Shown one piece after another: positions 34,968-46,644 of a DNA stretch of 64,000 nt (its first letter is position 1; each line of letters starts with the position of its first letter). The stretch is from Eunapius fragilis (taxonomy: Eukaryota; Porifera; Demospongiae; Spongillida; Spongillidae), in assembly GCA_963681505.1 (NCBI GenBank), contig OY811971.1, positions 16,350,338 through 16,414,337 on the forward strand, in the 5' to 3' direction. The position numbers and the translations under genes are program-made. The notes under the pieces are model-generated. The model was given only the letters and a program-made list of their open reading frames with translations, made no database searches and was not told the origin of the DNA.

Positions 34968-36068
34968 TCATTCATAGTAGGCATTTATTAGCTGTCTGGT
35001 GCTATCCAGTGTTGTCCGCGCGTCCTTGCCAGTGCCGAGGTCGGGGTTCACTTCGGACAGGTCCAGAGAGACGAGCCTACCCGTGGCCTTGAATTCCTTA
35101 ATAACCTGCTTGCCCTCAGCCAAGGTAAGGCCGTCTTTCACCGGTGTGCCCGTAGAGGGTATATACGTAGGATCGAGTGCGTCAACGTCAATGCTCAGGT
35201 GAATGGGATGTTGGCCGCTTGGATCTAGCTTTAGCAGGATATTATTGATGATTTTCTTAATGTTTCGACCTGTTCTGTTTATGGCCTTCATATCGTATTT
35301 CACAGTAATTTTCGATGATTATCTCCTCGTCGTCGTCCAAGTCTCGCGAGGCAATATAAGCGTGGCGATCAGGGGTCACAAAAGACTTTTGTCCGGTCGG
35401 CACACTGTCATGCACCCATTCAAATTGTGCCAACTTCTTCCACGCCTGTTGCTCCAAGCCCATCAGAAGAGATATAGGGCACCCGTGTAGGTTCCCCGAC
35501 TCAGTCGACAAGGGAGTGTGAATATCACCATGCGCGTCCACCCATATAAGGAGAACTTCTGGTTTTGTGAAGGCGAGGCCAGCTATTCTACTCTTAATGG
35601 CGTTTGCACAGAGGTTTGAAACGGCGGCCATGCTCCCGATCGTTATAGTGTGGTCGCCGCCGAGGGTTAAAATGGAGGGCAAGCTCCCGTGCTCACGTAG
35701 AAATTTGGTTGCTTCCCCAAGAATCGCTTGATAAAGGATTGCGTTTGACGCTCCCACAGCAGTAGGATTCCGGATTACTGAATTTTTGTTCTGAGACTCC
35801 GCGACATTGACTAGTTCCGAGTCCTGTGGCTGGAAGCTCACACCAAACAGAGGTTCCCTTCTTAACTTTCGACTACGCTTGGGAGCTTGAAGTCGTCAAG
35901 GAGGGCTGCTGAGCCTTTCTCCACGCCGCATTTTCTTTGCCCATGTTTAATCGGTGCCAAGAATACATAACCTGGCTGGGCGGCATCCGTTTATGGAAAT
36001 TTTCCGCAACGCACTGTGCTGGAGAAGCAAATGACTGCCGCGATAATCAGCGCCAACTTAATGGACAT
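34968..36068 (-). pseudogene. Arginase with signal peptide, broken by one stop and two frameshifts
   Basis: Reading from the ATG at 36068, the first 25 residues form a signal peptide (MSIKLALIIAAVICFSSTVR). A TAA follows at 35993-35991. The same frame then continues with GYVFLAPIKHGQRKCGVEKG. A frameshift near 35875 leads into the frame from 35841 (LTLGGDHTITIGS, WVDAHGDIHTP, SGNLHG). A second shift at about 35304 leads to 35303-34968 (SIDVDALDP, GTPVKDGLT, LDLSEVNPDLG). All six Mn ligands (the His of GGDH; D, H, D of DAHGD; both Asp of DVD) and the Glu of EVNP are present. The usual Asn of DINTP is His. Arginase hydrolyses arginine to ornithine and urea. No introns are seen across the whole length, so a retrocopy, transferred gene or assembly errors are possible. 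Confidence 0.8.
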
Positions 36069-36909
36069 CACGTGGTTAGTATACACGATTGTGCGCAACT
36101 AGCCTTATTTCGTAGCTTTTTATATGCACGCAACGTTGTTCAGCATACCGCATGCACTATAATCCACTTCCTCACAAAAAACCACATGCAAGCATGTGTT
36201 CAGCATACTGCACTAACGTAGTTCCTTTTTAAAAACCGCATGCGTGCACGTGTTCGTTTCCTTGCAGCACATGCACTTTCTACTCAGTTGGTTGCTTCAC
36301 ATTACCTATACTTCATAAATATACGTGTACGTAATTATAAGTTTTTAGCCCAGCAACCCCTCTATAGGTATATAGCTCTTCAAGTTTTCAATTCTATGTG
36401 GAAATGTGGAACGTTGAAAGGGGAACATTTGATCAAATGCAAAACATGTCAAAATGAGATATGGTATATACGAGAGAAATAAACGATAGATCCGCGAATC
36501 AAAACGAGGCAAGCAACGAATTAAGAATCAGTGTATTATAATGCATATCGGTATAATTATAAATTGAAACTTTCGTGTGTAATGTACCGGGCGTCCAGGT
36601 CCCCGGAGGGGGCGGGGGGGGGGAGGGGGGGGGGGGGGTACATTTATGCACCACGGTGTAAAATGTTCCCGTTCTGCCAGTTAATGTAGTAGCCCTTTTC
36701 CATACATGGTTCTAATTATTTCTTCTCTGGGGGGGAGCGCGAAAGTGAAGCTATTCCATCGAGATACGCGTGGTTAATATAAATCGTCCGAAAAAATTTA
36801 AACGTGAATATAGCAGAAATATACATGTATACACATGGACGTTTTCCCTACTATGTTTGTGGACTGCATGAGCAGTGAGTGTTTGGACTGAACATTATGT
36901 GTGCGTGTA

Positions 36910-36969
<60 letters not shown>

Positions 36970-37800
36970 TGTGTGTGTGTGTGGGTGTGTGTGTACGTGT
37001 GTGTGCATGGTTTGTGAGCAAAAACATGTAAGTATTGTTATTGGGAGATTTACAACAGGTTGAAATTACTATTCAGCATTTGCGGACTGAAAACCTCCCA
37101 TTTATTACGATTACTCATTTCCTATGATCTATAGGTATATATATATATATATATAGGTGTTCATGTCGAAGGGAAGGCATACATATGTGTGAGTCTGTGG
37201 TTTTGTGGACTATATGTGGTTGTGTGTGTGCATGTGTGTATGTGTGTATGTGTGCGGACTCAACAGTTCGTTTGAGTGTGAACCGAACAATTCTTTTCTA
37301 TGTGTGTGAGTGTAGATTGAACAACGTACAACTATGAAATAAGTCAGTCAGAGTAAAAGTTCACACATGCAGACACTGTTCAGTCCGCACACACCCACAC
37401 AGTATACACCCTCACTTGTGCAACACACACACACACATTGTTCAGTGCATACTCAAACAAATGTATCGTATAGCCAGTTTTTTGTCGCTATTCGTTCAGC
37501 TTATCCGCTTATTAATTATTAAAACAACACAATGTCGTTATAATCCTTTGTTCGAACAGTATGCCGCAAAGAAGTCGAAAAGGCGACAAGCAGCACAACT
37601 ACAAAAGCCTGTGAAACCACAGCTCATGCAAATCTGGTGGAACTCCTCTCCCGGCAAGCCCGGAATCTATTATGCATATGCATTACCGTTTAACACATAA
37701 TTAGATAGCCGCCGTCCAACCTCAATTTCAGGATTTCCTTTATCCCATTTTTTTCCCCTTAGTCGGGATTAGTCGTTATTCATTTCGTGTATATGCAGAT
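36069..37800. other. Intergenic with G-run and GT microsatellite
   Basis: A G-rich run lies at 36606-36640 and (GT)n at 36910-37000, with more GT-rich DNA to about 37260 and TATATA at 37137-37155. No gene is recognised. Confidence 0.6.
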
Positions 37801-37867
37801 ATCGCTTGGAAATCGATTATTTTTTTCATGTACCCTTCCCACATGTTTGACAATAGTTTGCTCACGG

Positions 37868-38775
37868 GCTATTCCAGGCGTAGAGCTTGAATGGCAGCGA
37901 AAACTCCACACGGCACAGCAGAAGAGCGCTGAATCTCTCACCGAGTTTGCCGCACGACTGCGAATGTTGGCCGATAGATCTTTTCCATCATGGAAACCGA
38001 TAGACAGGCTGGAAATGGTGCGTAACCAATTTATTAATGGTGTCCTTTCTTCCACAATACAGCTGAAGTTGTTGCAAGAGCAGCCGCCAGCATTGGACGA
38101 TGCTGTCACGCTGGCAACCCAGCTGGAGGCGGTAGAATTGGCACAACGGAGCCTTCAAACCACGAAGCTGACCACTGGTGTGTCGGACCATACGTCGGAT
38201 CGGCATACCGCTGGAGCAAGTGGAGATCATTATCAGGAGTTGGTCGCGCAGGTAAGGTCTTTATCGCAGCAGTTAGGAAGGTTGCATGCTGATAGTGGAG
38301 AGACCGGAGAAAATAAAAGAGGCGCCTGCTGGAAATGCGGGAGACCTGGACATTTTAGAAACTGCCCACAAAGACGGCCAACTAAGGGTAAAACCACACC
38401 GGAAAGGTCAGCCGAGTTTACGTCAGCAGTTGCGTGTACCTTGACGTTGCAAGGCGAGGTGGAGGGGCGTATAACACCTATGTTAGTGGATACAGGGTCA
38501 TCAGTTACTTTGCTGCACGAAAGGGTTTGGAAGGAAGCGGTACAAGGAAGGAGGAAACTGCAGCCATCAGCTGGCCCAGTAAAGGCGGTAAATGGCGAGA
38601 ACCTTCCCATTTGCGGGCAAGCAGAAGTGTCCTTCCAGGTGGGAGAATATGTTGGGGTGCATAAGGTGCTTGTTGTGAAGGAGATGATTCAAGAGTGTTT
38701 ATTGGGAACAGACTTCCTGGAGAAAGGTGACTGTGTCATTGATGTTAAGAACAAACTCCTAACAATAGCAGGTTG
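37868..38775 (+). pseudogene. Gypsy-type gag-protease fragment
   Basis: The frame holds a retrotransposon gag domain (EFAARLRMLADRSFP...FINGV), a zinc knuckle CWKCGRPGHFRNC, and an aspartic protease (MLVDTGSSVTLLH...LLGTDFLEKGDCVID). The knuckle spacing is CX2CX4HX3C rather than the usual CX2CX4HX4C. The reverse transcriptase that should follow on this strand is absent. Coding similarity stops at about 38775 where an inverted RT fragment begins. No LTRs were identified. It is a fragment, not an active element. Confidence 0.8.
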
Positions 38776-39000
38776 TACTAAACCTGTACGACCCATCCTT
38801 CTTCTTTGCAAGCACAATAAGAGACGACCATGCACCTTCAGCTGGCTCCACAATACCCTGATCCAGCATCCCCTCTATCATATTATGCACCAATTCTATT
38901 TGATGGAAGGGCAACCTGCGGGCTGTTTGATGAATGGGCGCGGCATCTCCTGTATCAATCTTGTGACGTAACATACTAGTACGCCCCAAATCGCCATCGC
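38775..39000 (-). pseudogene. Gypsy reverse transcriptase N-terminal fragment, inverted
   Basis: Minus-strand frame with HKIDTGDAAPIHQTARRLPF, MLDQGIVEPAEGAWSS and VLAKKKDGSYRF, the standard start of a Gypsy RT domain. It breaks off at KKKDGSYRF, exactly where the oppositely oriented gag-protease fragment ends. The arrangement implies inversion or a composite insertion. Confidence 0.8.
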
Positions 39001-39052
39001 CCACGGAAATTACATCAGAATGCTCTTTTAAGAGAGCCCTTAATCCCTCGAG

Positions 39053-39300
39053 TTATAGTGAGAATAGCAAGGTGCCAAGGGGGTCACCTTGTTGTACTCC
39101 AGACTCTGAAAAGAGTTTCCCTAATGGGTGCCATAGCGATGTATGGGATCCATAACACCATGATACCCAAGGCAATAGTTTAAAAGGGGTGCGTTCATCA
39201 ATAAGTGCTTTTCTGGAGACGATGTTGAAAGCATTCTTCATGTTAACCTTGAAAACAACAAAGATTACATTGACCAAGTGTTCCTGAATATATCTCCTTA
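39053..39300 (-). pseudogene. Non-LTR reverse transcriptase fragment
   Basis: Minus-strand frame with VNMKNAFNIVSR, LPWVSWCYG and SGVQQGDPLGTLLFSL, matching RT motifs of LINE-type retrotransposons. The catalytic YxDD block is not found downstream, and flanking frames are broken. Confidence 0.7.
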
Positions 39301-39904
39301 ATCCATGGATGATCTTTTCTGAGCCAGCTTGGCCGGCTACACCTAGTTGCAGGAGTTAGAATAAATCGGCAGCTTTTGCCTTCACAATGACACACATGCA
39401 TTTTGCTGTCAACCTCCATAAGACTTCTCCCACTGCGATCAAATAATTTATAGTTTAAAATATTATTATTTCTGAATATCACATTCTAAAAAATCCTTAT
39501 CAGTGTAGGAAAAAAAACTAGTCATGTCAATATATGTTAGTATAATCCAAGTAACATTCCATCACAGAGCTAAGAAAGGTGGTGGCTAAACTAACCCACT
39601 TCTCCCCCCTATGTACTAGCTAAGTGTTCTATTGGTTCCCTTGCAACACAGGTGTCATATTCGAGCCCAAATAAAATGCTTAGAGTCACCCTTTCCCAAA
39701 CGTTCACACATGACATCCTGAATATCGTACATGTCTTAATTGACCCAGCGGCTTTGTCATATAAACGTATAGAATCTAGCTCTGTGTGTATATATTAATT
39801 TAGCAGTGCAGGAGTATAGAATATTATATGTATGGCATATGGAATTAACTGAATGGAATATATATATATATATGTTCCATTTCCAATTAATTACATACAC
39901 GCAT

Positions 39905-42750
39905 TTGCTCCGTGTGTATCAAGCTACAAGTGGCTCATGCTCAGATTTGAGACAAAGCACGAACCTTGTACAAGCATGAAGTAATTTACTATTCGAACAT
40001 TAAACATCACCTTGAGCCTGTAAAAATGAATGCTTTAACCATAACTTACTAATATTTGCGCATTTCCAATTCGTCGATTTCATGGACAGCTGAGTGCCAG
40101 CGCAGCAACTATACAGTTTTGAAAGTATGTCGTTATAACGCGGTTCCTCGTAACTACTGTGGTGGATTGCTGCGGCATATACTGCAGAGACTAAGTTGGA
40201 TAGATGGGATGGGGCAAACGTGTCTACACAATTTGCCAAAAGTCTGCCGTTTGCAATTGACCGTGGAACAGTTGTTGTTAATTATGGAAATATATAAATA
40301 AGCTGTAAGTATCAAATTAGTGAACTATATATTTTTTCACATGACAGTTCCGGACCCCTTTAAATCTAAAATACCATTGGTTTAGTGTCAAAGCAAATGC
40401 CTTCCTGACTTACAGCCTTACAGACATAGTTAAATAATTTGTATGAAAGTTCACACGTTATACAACCTTCCAGCCGAGGTGAGTATTACTGTAAATGCAA
40501 ATTGTTTTATCGCACGTACAACCCTAGATATGAATCCGTGTCCATTGCACTATACTGGAAATGAAAATTCAGCAATATATGTTAGCATCGCTAACCCAGT
40601 GGTCCAGACTAAAAAATTAAGGTTCGCTTTGAGCACATACTTGAATCTCATACTTTCTAATTGAGAACGTGTAAAACTCGCTGCTAAGCGGTGAGGTCTC
40701 TCGAAAGATACCTGTTTTCACGTCTTTAATAGTCAATAATAAATTCCTTTTTATATATTCGATCTATTCGATTACTGTAATTACTTTTAATTACCTACAG
40801 ATTACATTTCACAAATCAGACCTCTTGTGTTGACAAAATAAACTTATATAGCATAGAACATAATTTCACGCATAAGCATTTAAATGTACAATTGCTGTAA
40901 ACGGTTTTAAAATTCATTATGGAATGGAAGCCTATATCCAACTCTCAACAGTGATTAGCAACTCATTTCGATTAATGTGATGCCTTAAAGCAATGCACAC
41001 GCATTATACGCTTACAAATGCATGCGTCACATGCATCAATTAATACTGCTGCATGTAAATCTTGCCTAATGAAGTATTGTAATTTCACAAACTATTATCA
41101 ACCATTATCAACAAAGTTTTTATGTACACATGGTTGTATCAGTTATCCACACCATGGTATTTTATAATGTAAAATTCAAAATGTTATCGCATCCTCAGTC
41201 AACCCTTACCGTTATTTAATTAAGTCTGTAGTCTATGCCGATTTAGAGAGAATCCTTTTTACCTGCCATCACTGGAAGTCCCCACCATTAGGAAGTGCAA
41301 TTGATGATAACATCACATGCTATATCATGCAGGCTTCATACTGTCACACAGCACAGTCAATGTAAGAATATGTGAAGAAATTAAGCTAGATGCTGTCTCT
41401 CAGAACGTCGCCACTGAAACAGAAATCATTGCAGCAGCATGTCACATGCTTGAAACAATACTTACATGTCGTGTGTATCAAACTAAGAGTGGCTCAGGTT
41501 TGATCCAAAGCAGGATCCATGTTCACAGACGTAAAAGACCACCTTGATCCTGTAAAAACGCATGCTTTAACTTACTTGTGCATTTACAATTCGCGGGTTT
41601 GACGGACAGCTAGCCGCCAGGCACAGTGTCTGTATAGTTTCGAAAGTAACTAGGGTCCCACGTAGCTATAATTGTGGTTAAACAATATTGGAGGTGAGGT
41701 AACTGTACTTCTGAATCTTGCTCGCTCCGCCTGGATTGCTGCTGCACATACTGCAGAGGCTAAGTTGGACAAGTAAAGAAAAAAATTCTAAAATCCTGTA
41801 TTAAGCACATGTAAATGCAACAGAACCAAAAGAAATGCTAGATATAGGATTTTTGTCTCTTCTCATAACCTTGTTCCTTCTTTTTACATCACCTTTGCCT
41901 CCAATTCCTTTATCCCACCAACTTTCTCGTTATAAAATGTTTTTCTTTACTTATTTCCTCTATTATTTCATTATCATTTTTATTATTAATACTGGCAAGT
42001 GCCCCCCCCCCCCCCCCCCTTCAATTACAGGACGCTCACTTTTTCTTTACTTGTTTCCTCTATTTTTTTCATTATCATTTTTATTATTTATATTGGCAAG
42101 TGCAAGCAAACAGTTTGAAGACTGGAACAAAACATTAAAATGACCGTCTTTGCCTGCAAAATAAAGTGAACTATATATTGCAATAACTTTGTTCCCCATA
42201 ACATTCCCCTTTGAATGATACCATTGGTTTAGTGTCAAAGCAAAGGCCTTACCTGACTTATTTAGACCCATATATACAAACATATAATTTATTAAATAAA
42301 TAGTACAAAAGCTCCTCAATGTGTTATATAAATTAATTCACGTTATAAACCTCCCAGCCTTTGTGAGTTGTAATGTGAAATCAGAATTTTTTATCGCACA
42401 TTCAACCCTAGATATTAATACGTATCCACAATACAGGAAATGGTCATGCCCCTAACAACGTCCTTGACAACCGCAGCTAAAAAGAAATGTTATTTTTGTG
42501 TGCAAACTATAGAGCTGTACTATGTAACAAACCGGGTACTAGTATTGTATTTATGCGGCATTCCTTATGACACAGTTTTGTCGCTGTAGCAAGTATGGCT
42601 CGTGAAAACAGGTAACCTTCTAGAGAGAGTTTTACACGTTCCCAACCATGCATCTGATGCATGAGATTGAAGTATGTGCTCAAAGCCAACCGTAATGTTT
42701 TTGGCCTGGGTCCCTGGGGTTAGCGATGCTTACATGTATTGCTGAACCAT
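39905..42750. repeat. Diverged segmental duplication (39.9-40.7 and 41.46-42.5 kb)
   Basis: Shared blocks in the same order include GTGTGTATCAA-CTA, AGTGGCTCA; ATTGCTGC-GCA-ATACTGCAGAG; GTGAACTATATATT; ATACCATTGGTTTAGTGTCAAAGCAAA; and TTTTATCGCAC-T-CAACCCTAGATAT. The second copy is interrupted by hairpin MITE M1 (41776-42165). Positions 42590-42745 match 40560-40720 in inverted orientation. No gene is recognised in either copy. Confidence 0.7.
41776..42165. repeat. Hairpin MITE M1, second copy
   Basis: Shares loop and right arm with 1180-1334 (AACAGAACCAAAAGAA, ATATAGGATTTTTGTCTC, TTTGCCTCCAATTCC, CCCACCAACTTTCTCGTTA) and has a C run (42002-42019) beside GGCAAGTG. It ends with a block inverted relative to 545-595. 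It interrupts the segmental duplication listed for this region. Confidence 0.8.
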
Positions 42751-42801
42751 TTCAGTTTTTCGTGGTATTAACCTACTGTCCACAGTGTATATACGCCCGT
42801 G

Positions 42802-44735
42802 CATGGGCGTACGCAGCCTTCAGGCAAGGGGGGGTCGAATTTTTTTAATAGGTGACCTTAATTACAATAATATATATTTTGAGTGTTATTTCCATTTTGT
42901 ACATCGATGCTTTGTATATGATGCTATTCAGGATAAAAAATATCCATTGGCACTAAAAAGTAAATTGCATAACTAAGGGGACCTATTAATTTAATTACTA
43001 CAACCATGCACAATCAATATATGACCCTTTCCACTCCATCATGAAAACCAATCTAATACACTTGCATTGACTAATAATGACAATATTGGCACAGCTAGGA
43101 TTGTTACCTGATTAGAATATGCTCGTGCATGCATTCATGAATCATGGCAGACATTCAACATGAGGAACCAAATCAAGGTTCTAAAACATGGGATTATCAA
43201 TCTATATCATAAAATGATAGCTGAATACATTTGATTTAAAAACAGATGACATGATTGTTAGAACAATGAATCAAATAATGTAGTACTATATTGTCCATTT
43301 CTTGGGTGCCATATGTGCAAACATATATATTGACAATTAACCTCTTCCATATCTATGTTAGTTAAAACATACATTGAAGACCTTATGGAACGGGATTGGA
43401 AACGCAATACATTGCAATGGCATTGACACTTGTTTCACGTAAATATGACGTCATATACATTTTATGAGTATTCATTACATGGTGCCATGGTGTGAGGTAG
43501 GAGTGTCGGCACAACCGTTACTTCATTCAGTTGCTGCCACAGATGGGCCCTCCTGGCATCCTTCCAAATGTCTATCCCAATGGATACAGTAAGTTCACTG
43601 CATTCATGGCGCCTTTGTTGTTCGTACTTCTGTGTTTTTGACAATCGTCCTCGCCGATACATGTCCTAATTAAATTGTCAGATATGCAGGGCTGTAAGTA
43701 CGCTTTTATAAGTATAGAAAGCTTCAAACCCCCCCCCCCCCCCCCCTACGGCACCTATTGGCCTTAGCTCTTTTCGTAAAACTAATTTTGAAGCCACAAC
43801 TATCTACCATAATGGCACAACAATCCATCTGACACGTAAGGTATTTTAGCTACTTTTTTGTGTTTGAAGCTATATAACTTTAAAGCCATAGGACTTGTTC
43901 TCTTCAAAGCAGCACTACGGTATTCTTCAAACATCGAGCGTTTTAGCAAGGCATGCTTCGTCGCTTGAACATGCTGCATGTTGCCACGGCGATTCATACA
44001 AAAATATCACTTTGCCTTGGCAACGCTTGATCGACTTGTTTTGGTGATCCACGCACTCGTAATGGTGGCTGTTGACCAATTAAGAATAGTCCAACATCAT
44101 TCTTGAACTCATCAATTTTTGCTGTTACATTCAATGGATGTAGTTATGATTGGAATAAAGGGTGGTGTAGGTGGATGCGCAGATAAGTCATAGACACACG
44201 CTTCACTGGACAACAATGACCCTGATGCATCTCTCTGATCGCTATGTGGTACGGGAAACAAAATAGGGCTATGTTCAGTTTCCCTTCCATCAGCAACAAC
44301 GACCGTATTGCAAGGCACTTCAAACACACTCCCGCTCAGGCTAGCGCTATCATCTGTTGTGCTTGCCGTTGTCTCATCTAACCTCCCAGCTACAACCGGA
44401 CCAGTCAAACTATCATCTCCCACCACCCCCACATGCTTTGCTTTCTTGGTAAACCTTGTAATGTCTTGACGCATTGCCGCCGCTTCTTTCCTTTTTTTCT
44501 TTCTCCTGCCTTTTTTCCTGGCATAGTAATTGTGAACAAGTGTGACATGAGGCAAAGTTATTAATTTACATTTTGCCGTCATTACGGTGCTGCGTAAGCA
44601 CAATCGTACTTAGCGTAATTTATGTAAAATACTAGTACGCGATTTGAAAAAAAAAAATTCCAATGGTGAGGGTGACCTCGCTTAGGGGAGGGGGGGTCGT
44701 TCGAACCCATCGACCCCCCCTTGCGTACGCCCATG
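42802..44735. mobile_element. 1.9-kb DNA transposon with CATGGGCGTACGCA termini
   Basis: Left end CATGGGCGTACGCAGCC and right end (inverted) CATGGGCGTACGCAAGG, both followed by a G-run and TCGA. Flanks are CCGTG (42797-42801) and CCGTG (44736-44740), a 5-bp target duplication. Inside, minus-strand frames are short: 44603-44112 has a basic block KKGRRKKKRKEAAAMRQDITRF; 43997-43800 and 43662-43462 (MYRRGRLSKTQKYEQQRRHE) are not recognised. No transposase catalytic core is visible, so it is non-autonomous or decayed. Termini resemble hAT-like elements, but the duplication length does not fit (hAT uses 8 bp). Confidence 0.75.
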
Positions 44736-45053
44736 CCGTGATAGATGCACATTCCAATATATCCTGCTACAGCCATGTCGTTTTTAATGTCGTTGCCGTT
44801 ATGTTCGATCGGTGGAAGTGAACGTCGATGTCAGCCGGGTTTCATGTGCAACCGGAATATGTGTGTATGTGAATTTTTAAGGTGCACCTCAGTAGGTCAT
44901 AACATAGCTATATGTACATGGATATTTTCTCGCATAATTAACAAATAAGATGCGCAGAGTGCGTAAATACAGCAAGCCATCTATCTAGTATGCACAAAGT
45001 CCTTACGCAATGATATAGTAGTAATTGTCCCAAACGTTCTGCCCATTCCTATG

Positions 45054-46344
45054 TTAGTTATATATGCATCTCACACCTGATGCAGAAGAGAGGTACTCAA
45101 GCAATGAGTTGCTCATTGGCGATCTAGCCAGTGTATTCCAAGCATGAATGCGGGCATGTTCTGATTGAAGTGAGTACAAAACAGCTTTCTGGCCATCGTA
45201 CAGTTTGCAAGAAGATATTTCATCGAGAGGGGATCCAGTGAGGGTGTTTGCTACACACATGTCATGATATATGAACTGCCACTCCGAGAAGGCGTGCAGT
45301 GCGGATAGCCACGAGTCCTTTGAATATGACGGCAAATGAACAACACCAGTGTCATCGCTATAGAAGCATTCTACCATGCTAAGGATTAATGCTTTGGCAT
45401 GTGCCTCGCTACGCTGCTTGTATTTGGTCCAATATTGCAAGGATGCTGCAACCAGATACCAAACTTTGAAAATGGGTTGTCGAAAAAGCTCGCTGGTTTC
45501 GACCCTGATCTTTAAAACGTGAAACAAAAAATCATTCATCTGCATGTCCTGCACTCGTTCCAAAGACACGTCATCTGCCAGTACACTTTCAGATACCAGA
45601 TCTCCATCTTTTGGAAAGAACTCGGTGACATTTCTCAATCCGAAAATTGCATATATAAATTGACGTATCCTGCGGCTGGACAAAGCAGACGACGTCGGCT
45701 CATTTGGCGAATCTGTGAGAATCTTCATCATGACTCGAGAGCTCACTAAAGCCTGGGTAATGTACAGCGGCAAACGCCCACCCCTATGAAGCAGCAGGAT
45801 CCAATCGGGTAAAGCTTTCCCGATTATTGCTGCATTTGGTGCTTGCCTTTCGCTTGAGTAAATGTATTTGCATTGCTCGATATTTTGAACAGTTTTTCGG
45901 TGACGACATTTTATCATGTATTCGTCAATGGACCTTACGTTCTCACTTCTGATGTAATTAACAGCGGCGTGAACCCGAGAGACCGCGTTGTCTTTGCCTT
46001 TACAGGAGTAGCAATCCGTGTACCTGGGCACCATGGCAGAGGTAATAACGCCAGACGCATCCATGAAATCATTCCCAATTAGGGCAGGGATTAGAAAACA
46101 TAGGTCACGTGTGGGACCAGACACCGAAGAAAACAGCTTCCGTACAAATTCATCTTGCCTAAATACTTTCGCTTCAAATTTTCTGTTTCTATACCGGAAT
46201 AGATCGTCACCATGGAAAATGAACCCGCCATTTAGAGGGAAAATGAAGAAATCTGCGTCATTAGCCAGGACAGGGCACCCGAGCTCATTGGCACATTGTG
46301 CCACCATAGGATCGGCCTCTCCGTCTGCAATTCTTAACTGACAA
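45054..46344 (-). pseudogene. ASTE1: Protein asteroid homologue, C-terminal part (interrupted gene)
   Basis: This is the larger piece of a single-exon gene split by element B. It starts at CQLRIADGEADPM, the XPG-I region (GEAD and the NDADFF acidic pair are metal-binding positions in FEN1/XPG nucleases). It runs open to the stop at 45054, with the long C-terminal region typical of asteroid proteins. Asteroid homologues are FEN1-like; human ASTE1 is reported as a structure-specific nuclease acting in DNA repair. Upstream residues in this frame beyond 46348 are transposon sequence. Ignoring the element and one CCGG, the gene is 565 codons including stop, with no other lesion. Confidence 0.8.
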
Positions 46345-46348
46345 CCGG

Positions 46349-46540
46349 TGTCACAGGAAAAAAGGCACCCCTGAAAATTAGACACCCCCACGCAATTCTT
46401 GTTAGAAAAATTGGCACCCCCACGCACATTATCCTAGAATAATTGGCACCCCCTCGGTAAAAACGGCACCCCTTTCTAGTTTAGGGAAAAAGGCACCCCA
46501 TGCTAATTATCCCATAGGAAAATTGGTATCCCTCACACAT
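46349..46540. repeat. Subterminal GGCACCCC repeats, left end of element B
   Basis: Within 190 bp, variants of (G)GCACCCC follow AAAA/AATTG runs at least six times (AAGGCACCCCTG, AGACACCCCC, TTGGCACCCCC, ATTGGCACCCCC, ACGGCACCCC, AAGGCACCCCA), spaced about 25-35 bp. They are likely transposase-binding repeats. Confidence 0.75.
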
Positions 46541-46644
46541 ATATGTTCAAACTTCTAGATGCATGTATACAATAAGAGGATGGATCATGATAACCAGGAT
46601 AAATATAACATTACACTGCAGAGTATGGTGACAGTGTAAGCGGT

